A stretch of DNA of 64,000 nucleotides. Source: CBDBKL01 sp965206675 (GTDB taxonomy: Bacteria; Bdellovibrionota; Bdellovibrionia; Bdellovibrionales; JAKFYE01). The notes beneath the pieces are model-generated. The model made no database searches, had not been told where the DNA came from, and was given only the letters and a program-made list of their open reading frames with translations. Location of the stretch: the NCBI GenBank assembly GCA_965206675.1, contig CBDBKL010000002.1, positions 1 through 64,000 of the forward strand. Reading direction: 5' to 3'. The translations under genes were made by a program, and so were the position numbers. Positions 1 to 8,563 of the stretch are shown here, piece by piece. Each line of letters opens with the position of its first letter. Within the stretch, counting starts at the first letter, position 1.

Positions 1-45
1 GTCAGTCGTCAAGAAGCTAATCTAAGCTCAAATATTCAGCAATGA
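1..45 (+). CDS. 3' end of an upstream gene (partial)
   Basis: An open frame runs from the window edge to a TGA at 43-45, leaving 14 residues. It ends 7 bases before the ATG of the controller gene at 53, the spacing expected in an operon. By position it could be the C-terminus of the methyltransferase of the restriction-modification system that follows, but 14 residues cannot show this. Confidence 0.3.
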   Translation, partial: VSRQEANLSSNIQQ

Positions 46-52
46 GAAATTG

Positions 53-274
53 ATGACTGACCCTAGGAAATTATTTGCTACAAGATTAAAAGAGTTACGA
101 CTTGAACTTGGAATCTCCCAAGAAGAGCTTGCTGAACGATCTGGCCTGCATCGTACCTACATAAGTTTAATTGAAAGAGCACAAAGAAATGTAGCTTTAG
201 AAAACATTTATAAGCTTGCAAAGGCACTTAAAGTTTCACCTTCAATACTTCTTATAGATCAAACTGAGGAATAG
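53..274 (+). CDS. XRE-family HTH regulator, probable R-M controller (C) protein
   Basis: This 73-residue protein is almost entirely one Cro/C1-type helix-turn-helix: a first helix near residues 5-17, a recognition stretch around SQEELAERSGLHRTYISLIE, and the downstream ALxKALKVSP helix. Small stand-alone XRE proteins directly before a restriction endonuclease are typically controller proteins that bind their own promoter and delay endonuclease expression. The stop is 4 nt before the endonuclease ATG at 279, so the two are co-transcribed. A TTG at 50 is in frame one codon upstream; I prefer the ATG at 53. The assignment as a C protein rests on size and neighbour, not on an identified C-box. 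Confidence 0.75.
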   Translation: MTDPRKLFATRLKELRLELGISQEELAERSGLHRTYISLIERAQRNVALENIYKLAKALKVSPSILLIDQTEE

Positions 275-278
275 AACC

Positions 279-840
279 ATGGAATTTTATAATGATGAAC
301 ATAAAGAAAGAATTGCCAATATCTCAAAGCATTGGGAAGAAGTTAGGCTGTTATCTGATCTTGCCGCAAAATATGGGATTGAGGATATATTTCAAGACAA
401 CGGTGGGAAAATCCTTCAGCAACTTATTATTCTAGACTTTAAAAACTCACCAGGACGGGAGGGCAACGATGCAATTGATAGAAATGGTACTGAATGGGAA
501 ATGAAAAGTGCAAATGAATCTCTTGTTTCAGGCTTCTCCACCCACCACCATCTTAATTATGATATACTAGAAAAATACAAAAAAGTTCCTTGGTCTTTTG
601 CCTTTTATAAACATAGTGATTTACAAGAAATTTATGTCCTGTCTCAAAAGCAAATGACTCCAATGTTTAAAAAATGGAAAGACAAACTAGACACAGATAT
701 AAATAAAAAAACAGGGAAAAAAAATTGAATATATTAATAATCCTAAAATTCCTCTTGAATTTGTAAGAGATAATGGAATAAAAATCTGGCCAATTGATGA
801 TAGTAATCCCATTGATCCAGCAAATGCTATTCTTGACTAA
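279..840 (+). pseudogene. Type II restriction endonuclease (PD-(D/E)XK), frameshifted
   Basis: The first 149 codons contain a PD-(D/E)XK-like active site: GREGNDAID followed by EWEMKS, giving an acidic residue and an E-x-K pair on a predicted strand, as in type II endonucleases. The frame stops at 726-728 just after a run of eight A (717-724). If one base of this run is skipped, translation continues for about 37 more residues (EYINNPKIPLEF through PANAILD) to a TAA at 838-840. The tail looks like genuine protein rather than random sequence. I read this as a one-base frameshift that removes the C-terminal strand, so the enzyme is probably inactive unless slippage on the A-run restores the frame. 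The exact specificity family is not recognisable to me. Confidence 0.7.
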
Positions 841-907
841 TTCTTGAAGTATTCATTAAATTTAGTAAGTGAGATTTTTGTTTCAAAATATGATCTTATT
901 AAAACTC

Positions 908-1255
908 TCATTTCTGAGAAGCGATACCTCTAGGGACATCGTCTTTCTTTGTGAATTGATTTGCTAATTTTTGAGCTTGTGCAATTTGTGGAGATGTCAT
1001 TGATTTTTCTAACATATTTAATAGTTTTCCTGTGCCCCTTAAGTTTCCTTCAGCATGTGCCAAAGAAAGCCATTTATAAGCATGAACATAATTTCTCTCA
1101 ACTCCCTGACCTTTATAATACATCACTCCAAAAAGATATTGAACAGTTCCATCTCCATGGTTGGCTTTAGCTCTTAGAGCTTGCTCATAACTGGAACCAT
1201 AAGCCTGTAATGAAAAAAACAGAGGTAAAATGAGAAGAACTTTTACGATTCTCAT
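908..1255 (-). CDS. Secreted Sel1-repeat (TPR-like) protein
   Basis: A 115-residue protein with a signal peptide (MRIVKVLLILPLFFSLQAYG, cleavage near residue 20) followed by one clear Sel1-like repeat at about residues 37-70 (QYLFGVMYYKGQGVERNY then AYKWLSLAHAEG). Sel1 repeats are short alpha-helical solenoids that mediate protein-protein contacts, often in host interaction or envelope signalling. The protein is short for the family. The first about 35 codons and the upstream leader are duplicated, in degraded form, at about 3641-3840, so this locus has a dead paralogue 2.5 kb away. Function beyond periplasmic protein binding cannot be stated. Confidence 0.8.
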   Translation of the reverse strand: MRIVKVLLILPLFFSLQAYGSSYEQALRAKANHGDGTVQYLFGVMYYKGQGVERNYVHAYKWLSLAHAEGNLRGTGKLLNMLEKSMTSPQIAQAQKLANQFTKKDDVPRGIASQK

Positions 1256-1383
1256 CTCAAAAAACTTTTTGGTAAGATAAGGGTATCTTTTGAAAAAAAT
1301 CAGCTTACCGTTTCAAAAAAAGACATAATTACTGTTTATTTTTTACGACTATTCAATGGATCACCACACACATGGACTTGATA

Positions 1384-1652
1384 CTATACCCCTGTAGAAA
1401 GGTACATTTCATTAGCATCTATAGATGCAGCAGAAATTTTTTCAAGATCTTCTTCTTGATTTTCAATATGGTTTACAATAACTTTTATATCTTTTGTAAG
1501 CTGAAAAATTTCTCTATTATTTTTTAATTCAAGCTTTTTGAATATGACTTTAAAATCTTCATTTTTTTTTCTTTTATTCGTTTCTTTTCATTTTACATAA
1601 CCTTTTGCCCAGTTTCAGCCTCTAACTGCCTTCTTAAATCGGATAACTCCAT
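1384..1652 (-). pseudogene. Remnant of a small coiled-coil protein gene
   Basis: On the minus strand an ATG at 1652 opens 19 codons (MELSDLRRQLEAETGQKVM) and stops. A second frame without a start codon then reads about 57 protein-like, charged and helical residues (KKLELKNNREIFQLTKDIKV and onward) to a TAG at 1384-1386. The two pieces look like one former 85-90-residue helical gene broken in an A-rich stretch near 1560-1590. I do not recognise the family. The pieces together account for most of the gap between the Sel1 gene and the XRE gene. Confidence 0.35.
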
Positions 1653-1760
1653 TCTAGCTTGACAATTAGGAAGTCACAATCCCCCTAGCAATTTTTAGTT
1701 ATCGCCAGAGGAACTGCAAACATAGTCACTACTTATACAAAAAGACGGGAAAATTTTCAC

Positions 1761-1985
1761 TTATTTAAAAAAGACTGAAATATCAACTTTAAGATGTTTT
1801 GATACTTTATATAGAGTAAGAAGATTGGGAGACTGCGCTCCGCTTTCTAGCCTTTGGTAATACCTTGTACTAAAACCGACAAGTTCAGACAACTGCTCTT
1901 GGGTGAGTTTTGCCTTTCTTCGGCATTCTTTTAAATTAAAAGACACTCTCTTTAATAATTTTAAGTACTTCGCTTCATATTCCAT
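1761..1985 (-). CDS. XRE-family HTH transcriptional regulator
   Basis: A 74-residue single-domain Cro/C1-type DNA-binding protein. The N-terminal helix (YLKLLKRVSFNLKECRRKAK) leads into TQEQLSELVGFSTRYYQRLE, the HTH core, and the SPNLLTLYKVSKHLKVDISVF helix. It has no extra domain, so it acts as a small repressor or controller. It is divergent from the methyltransferase-like gene at 2115, and an inverted repeat at 2005-2034 lies in the shared promoter region, making it the likely regulator of itself and perhaps of that gene. Confidence 0.8.
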   Translation of the reverse strand: MEYEAKYLKLLKRVSFNLKECRRKAKLTQEQLSELVGFSTRYYQRLESGAQSPNLLTLYKVSKHLKVDISVFFK

Positions 1986-2004
1986 AATCCAATTGTAATA
2001 ATAT

Positions 2005-2034
2005 GAACTTTAAATGCCACGATATATAAAGTTC
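2005..2034. promoter_or_regulatory. Candidate operator: 8-bp inverted repeat
   Basis: GAACTTTA (2005-2012) and TAAAGTTC (2027-2034) form a perfect 8-bp inverted repeat with a 14-bp spacer. It starts 20 bp upstream of the XRE regulator start codon (1985), in the divergent intergenic region. Placement and symmetry suit an autoregulatory operator; binding is inference. Confidence 0.45.
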
Positions 2035-2114
2035 GTATTTATTTCTTCCGAAGAAAATATAGTAAAAAGATTTCTCTTTGAGAACATTGAATATAGACGT
2101 AGGTCAAAAGGAAG

Positions 2115-2826
2115 GTGTTTAGTTTGTCTCACCACAGGGGGAAAAAGAAAATAGAGGATTTGGAAGAAATTTTCACTTCCGAAGAAGATGTTTACAAGAC
2201 TCTTAATCTTTTAGATCAGTCCATTTGGTCAGATGAGAATATTATTTTTTTTGAACCAATATGTGGAGATGGAAGCTATGTTATCGCAATTATAGAAAAA
2301 AGATTGAATGCCTTTTTTAAAAAAGCCAAAAGAAAAAGAGCGAAAAAAGCCTCATTTTTATGCTATAATGAAGACCCTCAACAATTTCTGGGTCATAGAT
2401 ATAAACTCCAGAAATATAGATGACTGCAGAAGAAGAGTTTGGAATAAAATTTGGAACTTTTTTATCAAGCACGAGAAAGTAAATGGATTAGATTCAAAGA
2501 AAAATAGAGTTTTTTTGGCACATGTTCTTTGCTCCATCAAATGGCAAATACATGAAAACGATATGCTCTCAGCTATTCAGGACGATCCAAAAGTAGCAAA
2601 AACAAAAGCCGAACAAACTATTCTTAGCAAAAAATGGTTTCATAAAAATGGCCATCACCCTATTGACTTGGAACTGCCATGGACAAAGTACTTTAAACTA
2701 CTGAGAGCCAACAAAGCAACACCAATAGAGTTTTTAAGAAGTTTAAAATTTGTCGATGCCCTCAAATACGGCATTAAAAAAGAAACTTTTAAAGATTTCA
2801 CATTTGCACATCTTAAAGTAGATTAA
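2115..2826 (+). pseudogene. N6-adenine DNA methyltransferase-like gene, frameshifted and lacking a visible NPPY
   Basis: A GTG start at 2115 after AAAGGAAGG opens a frame with a class I methyltransferase SAM-binding motif: EEDVYKTLNLLD followed by FFEPICGDGSYVIAIIEKRL, matching the DPxxGxGxFL motif I of N6-adenine enzymes. That frame ends at 2423. A second overlapping frame (in phase from about 2308 to 2826) carries what should follow: FWVIDINSRNIDDCRRRVWN, motif II with its acidic residue, then about 130 residues. The joint lies between about 2305 and 2420. No catalytic [DNS]PP[YF] tetrapeptide is visible in the second part, so the gene is both frameshifted and probably internally eroded. 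It sits 1.3 kb from the dead endonuclease and may be an independent orphan. Confidence 0.5.
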
Positions 2827-3118
2827 ACATGTTTTTGTTAATTAAAGCATGAGTATATCTCCTTGAAGAAATCATCTACAATTGAGTCAGATTTTGAAAA
2901 AAATACTAAAGAACAAAAATGAAAATGACTGAATATCAAAGAACCAACTTTTTCTAATAAATGCTTGTTATAACACCGACCTATGACGCCGGTGCCACAG
3001 ATTTGATCCCTTTCAATCCTCCAATTTATTTAAAATATATATACTATAGATAATACTTTCTAACTATACTTAATCAGTATAAATAATTTCTATTTAATAA
3101 AATTCAATTACAGGAAAG
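2827..3118. other. Intergenic region, no gene recognised
   Basis: About 290 bp of AT-rich sequence between the methyltransferase remnant and the HEPN gene. The only distinct structure is a GC-richer hairpin near 2973-2993 (CACCG, loop, CGGTG), which has no U-run on either side and does not fold as a tRNA. Nothing else is supported. Confidence 0.4.
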
Positions 3119-3622
3119 ATGATGGCAAATTTTTCTAAAGTATATTTATCGGAAATAAATACTCAAATCAAATTTACAGAGAAAGCGTATAAAGAGTTTT
3201 CAAAAGCAAAGCAATATAATAACATAGATGAAATTTTCTACCACGCACACCACATTTTTATTCATGCTTCAAATATTCAAAAAATTCTTGGTGTAGATTC
3301 AAATCATTTTCGATCACAATATATAAAATTCTTACCATTAAAAGAATTATCTGATAACTTAAATTTTTTTCGAGAAATTAGAAATGATCTTGAACATTTT
3401 GATGAAAGATTAGACTCATGGATAAAAAATGCTAAAAAAGATCAAAGACCGCTATTTGATATGAATCTCACTACAGGATCTAAAGGATTCCCTATGAATA
3501 TCTCCTTGAGAACACTCGATGGGAATGAATTTTATTTTTATGAAAAACCTTATAATATTGACACCTTGATATCAAATGTAAGAGAAATAAAAAGTATTTT
3601 ACAAACTCACTCAAAACATTAA
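3119..3622 (+). CDS. HEPN-like domain protein
   Basis: A 167-residue protein predicted to be mostly helical, with REIRNDLEHFDER at residues 85-97. R88-N-D-L-E-H93 fits the R-x4-6-H signature of HEPN domains, the catalytic motif of many RNase toxins and defence ribonucleases. Non-catalytic HEPN proteins also exist. There is no signal peptide. The gene starts at ATG-ATG (3119/3122) and has no recognisable antitoxin partner next to it. It lies among restriction-modification ruins, a context that suggests defence, but neither toxicity nor RNase activity is shown by sequence. It could alternatively be a housekeeping HEPN-like protein of unknown role. Confidence 0.55.
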   Translation: MMANFSKVYLSEINTQIKFTEKAYKEFSKAKQYNNIDEIFYHAHHIFIHASNIQKILGVDSNHFRSQYIKFLPLKELSDNLNFFREIRNDLEHFDERLDSWIKNAKKDQRPLFDMNLTTGSKGFPMNISLRTLDGNEFYFYEKPYNIDTLISNVREIKSILQTHSKH

Positions 3623-3640
3623 TTTTTGAATCTTTACAAT

Positions 3641-3766
3641 TTATTTTTTTATCTTATTTTCCCACCTGCTATGCCTCTGTAATCTTGTCTGATATTTTTG
3701 ATACCAATATGCTACTTGTAACGAAAAGACCATGGGCAGACTAAAAAGAACCTTTATGATTCCCAT
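3641..3766 (-). pseudogene. Truncated duplicate of the Sel1 gene 5' end
   Basis: The minus strand from ATG at 3766 reads MGIIKVLFSLPMVFSLQ, clearly related to the MRIVKVLLILPLFFSLQ signal peptide of the Sel1 gene at 908-1255. The sequence then diverges and stops at 3641 after 41 codons. Nucleotide similarity continues upstream of the start through about 3840, including ATATCTTTTGAAAAAAA and TTACCGTTTCA, which match the Sel1 leader near 1285-1315. This is a decayed duplicate that kept the promoter/leader and signal peptide but lost the repeat domain. Confidence 0.65.
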
Positions 3767-3944
3767 TTCAAGAAGCTTTTCAGTAAGATAGCGATATCTT
3801 TTGAAAAAAAATCCGTTTACCGTTTCAGAAAAAAACAGTTAATAAAAATAGATAGGGAATAAATTTAGGTTCATGAACCTATATATTAGGCCAAAATTAC
3901 CTAGAAATGGTAGTTATAGAATAAAAGATATACAAAAAGAGTTT

Positions 3945-6001
3945 TTACTCATAACACGGTTTGCGTGCGCCTTCTCTTGAAAAATCCCCCTGAATAACAT
4001 TGGACTCCTCTATCCCTTTCACTCCCGCTGACTTTTTGCCGTTTGCACTCACCTCTCTTACATTTTCCGCCGTCTCCTCAACAGAGCCCTCAGAGAAAAA
4101 ACCGCGCACAACAACTTCTGAACCCCTAGAAGATACCTTTTTACTCTCCCTATGTTGTACACCCTCTTCTTTTGCATACCTATTAAAGACAGCATACGCT
4201 ATCGCATTGTCTTTAGCAGCTTGCTCTGGTGTGCGCCCTCTATGATCCTCTACATCCCTCAAAATTTCCGGATCATTTAAAAATGCCTCTATAACCTTCG
4301 AACTCTCCGAAACCCTCGATGCCACATGAAACGGAGTGGAATTAAAATTATCCCTCGGATTTTTAATCACTCGAGAATGATTAAGGGCTACCTCTATAAC
4401 AACTTTTGATTCTGAATTCTCTGCCAAATAATGCAAAAACGTTTCCCCATTACTATCTTTTGCATTGGGATTCACCTTTGAGTGATTCAAAACAAATTTT
4501 AGAACTTTAAGATTTTTAACCCTCGGATTTATAGACATATAGTGCATCAATGTCCGTCCATAATGATCCGGTGTATTCACTATCTCAGCCGTCATATCAG
4601 GATAATCCAAAAATAACTTCACCACCTCTAAACTTAATTTTTGCTGAGATATGCGATAATCTCCTGCAAGCACAGCCAAATGCACCGGCATCTTCCCTCT
4701 GTTATCCCCAGCCCTTAACATCTCAATGTCAAAATCAACATGATTCAAATACGCTCTCACAAAATGTTCGTTTCCTCTGTTTGCAGCATAATGCAAAGGT
4801 AGTCGGCCCTTATTGTCCACACTATCAATTTTTAATTCTGGATTTTTAAAAATTGTATCTATGGTATCTGCATCTAAATCATAAGCTGCAATACGATGTA
4901 ACAGCGTCTTTCCATCCTTATCCGGTTTATTGGGATCAAACCTCGGATCCTCAAACAATGCCTCTACAACGTGTGGATTTTTCCAAGAAGCCGCCTCCTC
5001 TAACACATCCCTATGCCTTTCCTCTTCAACACTCAAATCCAAACCTGGAGTGTCCAGTAACGCTTTTATAACCCCTTTACTCTTTGCCTCTCTGACAGCT
5101 ATTCGTAGAGCCGTCAACCCATTCGCAGTTTCTGCATTCACATCCACGTGGTCAGCAAGTGCTCTTACAATCCTGCCATCAGTCGTCGTGTACACAGCAT
5201 AGTGTAGTATTGTTTGTCCTGCATATTTCGCATCTCTTATCTTTCTACTGATTCTTTCATCTGAAAGAAGCTCCTCCACTCTTTCAAAGTCATTTTTATC
5301 TATAGCTATTTTAAAAAGTTCAAAAACATCAATTTTGATTTTTGGATCGGAAAGAAAAACATCTTATAATGCTCTGATGGAGATGGGGTCTGTGCCTTCT
5401 CTGGTAATATATACATGGCCCTCTGTAAAGGTGTTGTTCCAGATCCATCTTTTGCATTAGCCACTTCAGCATCAACAGCTTGAAGAACTATTTCAACAGT
5501 TTGCTCTGTTCTGTGCCCACTCTGCTGCCAAATGAAGTACGTTCCTTCCCTTCAAGATAACCACCCTCTGTTGTTATCGATAAATCTATCCCTGGCTGCC
5601 TAACAAGAGCTTCTATAACTTTTGGATTCTCAACCTTTTCTATAGCTACAAATAGAGGCCGGCCAACCATGACTAATTTCTGGCATTCACATCAAGATCA
5701 GGACGTGCAAGTATAGCCTCTACTATACGCTCATCATTTGTATGCTCTACAGCCGTATGAAGAACGGGGACCTTCCCACCTATATATTTCTGGTGTTGTA
5801 ACCATTACGATCCCCTATATCCAGCTTCGCATTGATATCAATTTCCTCGTTACCCAGAAGTTGAATCACCCTATCAAAGTAAGTTCTTTTTATAGCCCAA
5901 TACAGTTGGTGATGAGGATTATCGAAATCAAAACCGGCTGATAATGAAAGAGAAAAAAATAAAACTATAAATAGACAAGTAGAATGTATTAACTTTCTCA
6001 T
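3945..6001 (-). pseudogene. Secreted ankyrin-repeat protein gene, multiply frameshifted
   Basis: The ATG at 6001 starts a signal peptide (MRKLIHSTCLFIVLFFSLSLSAG) and an ankyrin-like start, then the frame breaks. Further fragments in other frames follow at 5488-5670 (ENPKVIEALVRQPGIDLSIT) and from about 5370 down to 3945. The last part, 444 residues from an internal Met at 5279, holds around ten ankyrin repeats with the G-x-TxLHxAA consensus (DGKTLLHRIAAYDLD, KGRLPLHYAANRGN, NGETFLHYLAENSE). Its frame continues upstream of 5279 without a start (FELFKIAIDKNDFERVEELL), showing that the long ORF is only the distal part of a larger gene. Secreted ankyrin proteins usually bind eukaryotic or periplasmic proteins. 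At least three disruptions imply inactivation. Confidence 0.7.
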
Positions 6002-6125
6002 AAAAATTTCTACTCTCCCAAAATTGGGCAAAATTTAAGAATAAACACTAAAGGGAACACAAAACAAGATAATTAGATAGTTTAGTAAAAACTCTTCTCA
6101 CCCTCGTGGCTGCTGAAAACATATG

Positions 6126-7096
6126 TCAGATACGAGGATTAACCGTCGTAAAACAGACCTCTAATTTCTGGCCTGCATCCTCCAATTCTTTCATCATTTC
6201 CATATTTCTTTTTCTGGCCTCCATCCACCTCTTATTCCAAACTTTTATTTCTTCCTCACTCGCTCCATGCTCAAGAAATAAATCTCCTAATACTGTTGCT
6301 TTCCCACCGGCATTTACCAAGGGTGTTAATGCCGACTTATCCATTGCACTCACATCCGCTCCAACTGCAAGAAGTAACTTTGCCGTCTCTAGAACTCTTT
6401 CAGTTGTTATACCTGGAGCTGCTAACGCCGAATGAGAAAAGAACGTACCCATTTCCGTAGTATACCTAGCCCGAGTCAATCTCAGCAAAGGGCGTCTCTC
6501 CATTAGAATTCCTGGCGTCTACATCTAACTCATAATATCTCAGAGCAACATCTTTATCGTTCCTATGATCCCTAATAAAAACCCTTACAAGATCTGGTCG
6601 CCCATAATAAGCCGCTGCATGAAGAGCTGTGTTCTGCCTATGATCCACAACACTTAACTGCGCCCCTCGCTCTATCAATCGCTCCACTATCTCAGCATCC
6701 CCCATCCTTATGGCCTCCTTTAAAGGCGTAATCCATGAGGTACCAACTTCTACACCGGTAAAATCCAACCGGATATTCACGTCTCCATCAGCAGCTAAAG
6801 CTCTCAAACTTAACTTTATGCCCTCTACATTATCAACACTTATAAAACGCTTTAATATCCTATGAATTTCGCTCTCTGCTAATAGACGTGCTTTCCACTC
6901 AGGATCATTATCATAGACGGGATTAGCCAGTTCTTTTTTTGAAAGGCCCAGAAGCAAAAACGCCTGGACGGATACCAAATTCCGCCATGTAACGTCTCAG
7001 CTCAGTATAACTTTCCAACTTTTCTAAAGAGTTCTCACCCCAACTCTTCTCACCAGCATAAAAAATAAATAAAATTGAAAAAAATAACTTCATCAT
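6126..7096 (-). pseudogene. Second secreted ankyrin-repeat gene, frameshifted
   Basis: The start ATG-ATG at 7096/7093 opens a signal peptide (MKLFFSILFIFYAG) and about 50 codons before a stop. The body continues in another frame at 6978-6466 (KELANPVYDNDPEWKARLLA, then ankyrin repeats such as RQNTALHAAAYYGRPDLVRV). A third frame, 6503-6126, carries the C-terminal part (LLLAVGADVSAMDKSALTPL). Two frameshifts, near 6960 and 6480, break the gene. It lies head-to-tail with the ankyrin pseudogene at 3945-6001 and the two probably arose by tandem duplication. The intervening 6002-6125 holds no gene. Confidence 0.65.
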
Positions 7097-7352
7097 CCTA
7101 TTCCTTTAAAAACTTCCTAGAATACACCGGCGAGCTAGAAAATATGAACACAATAAAAAGAGTCAAAATTTTTTATAAACTCTCCCCTTATACCTATAGA
7201 GAAAAATATACTTATCTTCAGGTCAAAATAACTCAAGAGGTTTCTAATGCAAGGTAAAAGTTTTAAATCTCATTTTTAAATAGGCTCTTATCTTCTTAGA
7301 CCTTTCTAACTGCTCTATCACTGATAATAAACCAACGAAAACCCTCTAAGTG

Positions 7353-8228
7353 TTAGCTCCTAAGAATATTCATAAAACACTGCAAAATCTTTTCTCGATA
7401 CATTGTCTTCCTCCATACCAAACCAATCGTTCGAGTCGGAGCCGGTTTCACAAACGGAATGTAACAAATACCACTGTCATTTTTACTCGTAGCAATTTTA
7501 GGAATCAATGTAATCCCCGTCCCCGCCTTCACCATCTGCCTCAACGTCTCCAGCCCCGTCGCTCGAAAATCCTGCTCCTCAGTACCACTCAACCGACAAA
7601 GCTCTAAAGCCTGATCTCGTAAACAATGACCCTCCTCTAAAAGAAGTAAAGGATAACGTGAAAGCACATCCTGCCGGATTTTTTTATAAGACGCCAATTC
7701 GTGTTTTAAAGGCACAGCTAAATAAAACTCATCCTCAAATAACTTTTCACTCACTAAAAACTCGCTCGACTCCCTTGGCAAAGGCAACGCCAGTAAGGCG
7801 GCATCAATCTCACCCCTCCTAAGTTGATCCATTAAAGAAGCTGTTTTCTCCTCTACCAATATCAATCTCAACAAAGGTAATTTTCTTTTCACTTGTGATA
7901 CAAACTTGGGAAACACATACGTTGCAAGAGTGGGAAAGGCCCCCAAACGAAACCGTCCGGCCAAAGGATTTTGAGCACTCCTAGCCACTTCATTAATTCT
8001 CTCCTCTTCCTCTAAAATACGCCTTGCCGAAGCCAACACACGATTTCCCACATCAGTAGGAATCACGCGCCTATTCGTCCTCTCAAATAACTGAACCCCT
8101 AACTCATCCTCTAACTTTTTAATCTGCCCACTCAAAGTGGGCTGACTCACAAAACACTTCTCCGCAGCCTGACCAAAGTGCTGTAAGTCCGATACAGCAA
8201 CCACATAATGCAAATCCCTAAGATTCAT
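7353..8228 (-). CDS. oxyR: OxyR, hydrogen-peroxide-sensing LysR-type regulator
   Basis: A 291-residue LysR-type regulator with an N-terminal winged HTH (residues 1-60, QAAEKCFVSQPTLSGQIKKL) and a periplasmic-binding-fold sensor domain. The sensor carries GHCLRDQALELC: Cys202 and Cys211 have the same nine-residue spacing as Cys199 and Cys208 of E. coli OxyR, which form the peroxide-induced disulfide. The following FRATGLETLRQMVKAGTGIT is also characteristic. It is transcribed divergently from ahpC, and the intergenic region holds a near-consensus OxyR tetramer site at 8461-8497. Expected role: activation of ahpCD on oxidation, and probably autorepression. Confidence 0.95.
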   Translation of the reverse strand: MNLRDLHYVVAVSDLQHFGQAAEKCFVSQPTLSGQIKKLEDELGVQLFERTNRRVIPTDVGNRVLASARRILEEEERINEVARSAQNPLAGRFRLGAFPTLATYVFPKFVSQVKRKLPLLRLILVEEKTASLMDQLRRGEIDAALLALPLPRESSEFLVSEKLFEDEFYLAVPLKHELASYKKIRQDVLSRYPLLLLEEGHCLRDQALELCRLSGTEEQDFRATGLETLRQMVKAGTGITLIPKIATSKNDSGICYIPFVKPAPTRTIGLVWRKTMYREKILQCFMNILRS

Positions 8229-8460
8229 CTCAACCTCCTATCTGTTTCATTTCAATTCACCCCATCACCAAAACCCTCTTGTGTATACGCTGCATAAGAG
8301 ACACTTCTCTCATCTCCATTATGACTCATAAAAAGTCACCCACTCCCTTTAAAACCCACCCCGCACAGCCTTTTTCCACAAATACAAAACCCAAAGAAAT
8401 TCATAGGGTTATAATTTATTCCTCAAGCCAAATACATGCCTTTTCGGATATATCTATATT

Positions 8461-8497
8461 ATAGACAAAACCTATTAATATTATCAAAACAAACGAT
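8461..8497 (+). promoter_or_regulatory. OxyR operator upstream of ahpC
   Basis: The 37-bp site reads ATAG-N7-CTAT (8461-8475), a 7-bp spacer, then ATCA-N7-CGAT (8483-8497). This matches the OxyR consensus of two ATAG-N7-CTAT elements separated by 7 bp, with 14 of 16 key positions kept. It ends directly before a possible -35 (TTGTAC, 8497-8502), with TATTCT at 8521 as a possible -10. That is the position expected for activation of ahpC at 8564. The match is seen; binding is inferred. Confidence 0.85.
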
Positions 8498-8563
8498 TGT
8501 ACATATATAAAGTTTATTACTATTCTGCTAATGATAGAAACTATTTTTACAAAGGAGACACAA

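Noticed and set aside
961..1170. Plus-strand ORF of 69 codons opposite the Sel1 gene
   Set aside because: Shadow frame of the Sel1 coding sequence; no ribosome-binding site and hydrophobic composition from antisense codons.
2970..3030. GC-richer CACCG...CGGTG hairpin considered as a tRNA or tmRNA remnant
   Set aside because: No acceptor stem, anticodon arm or T-loop can be assembled, and there is no terminator tail.
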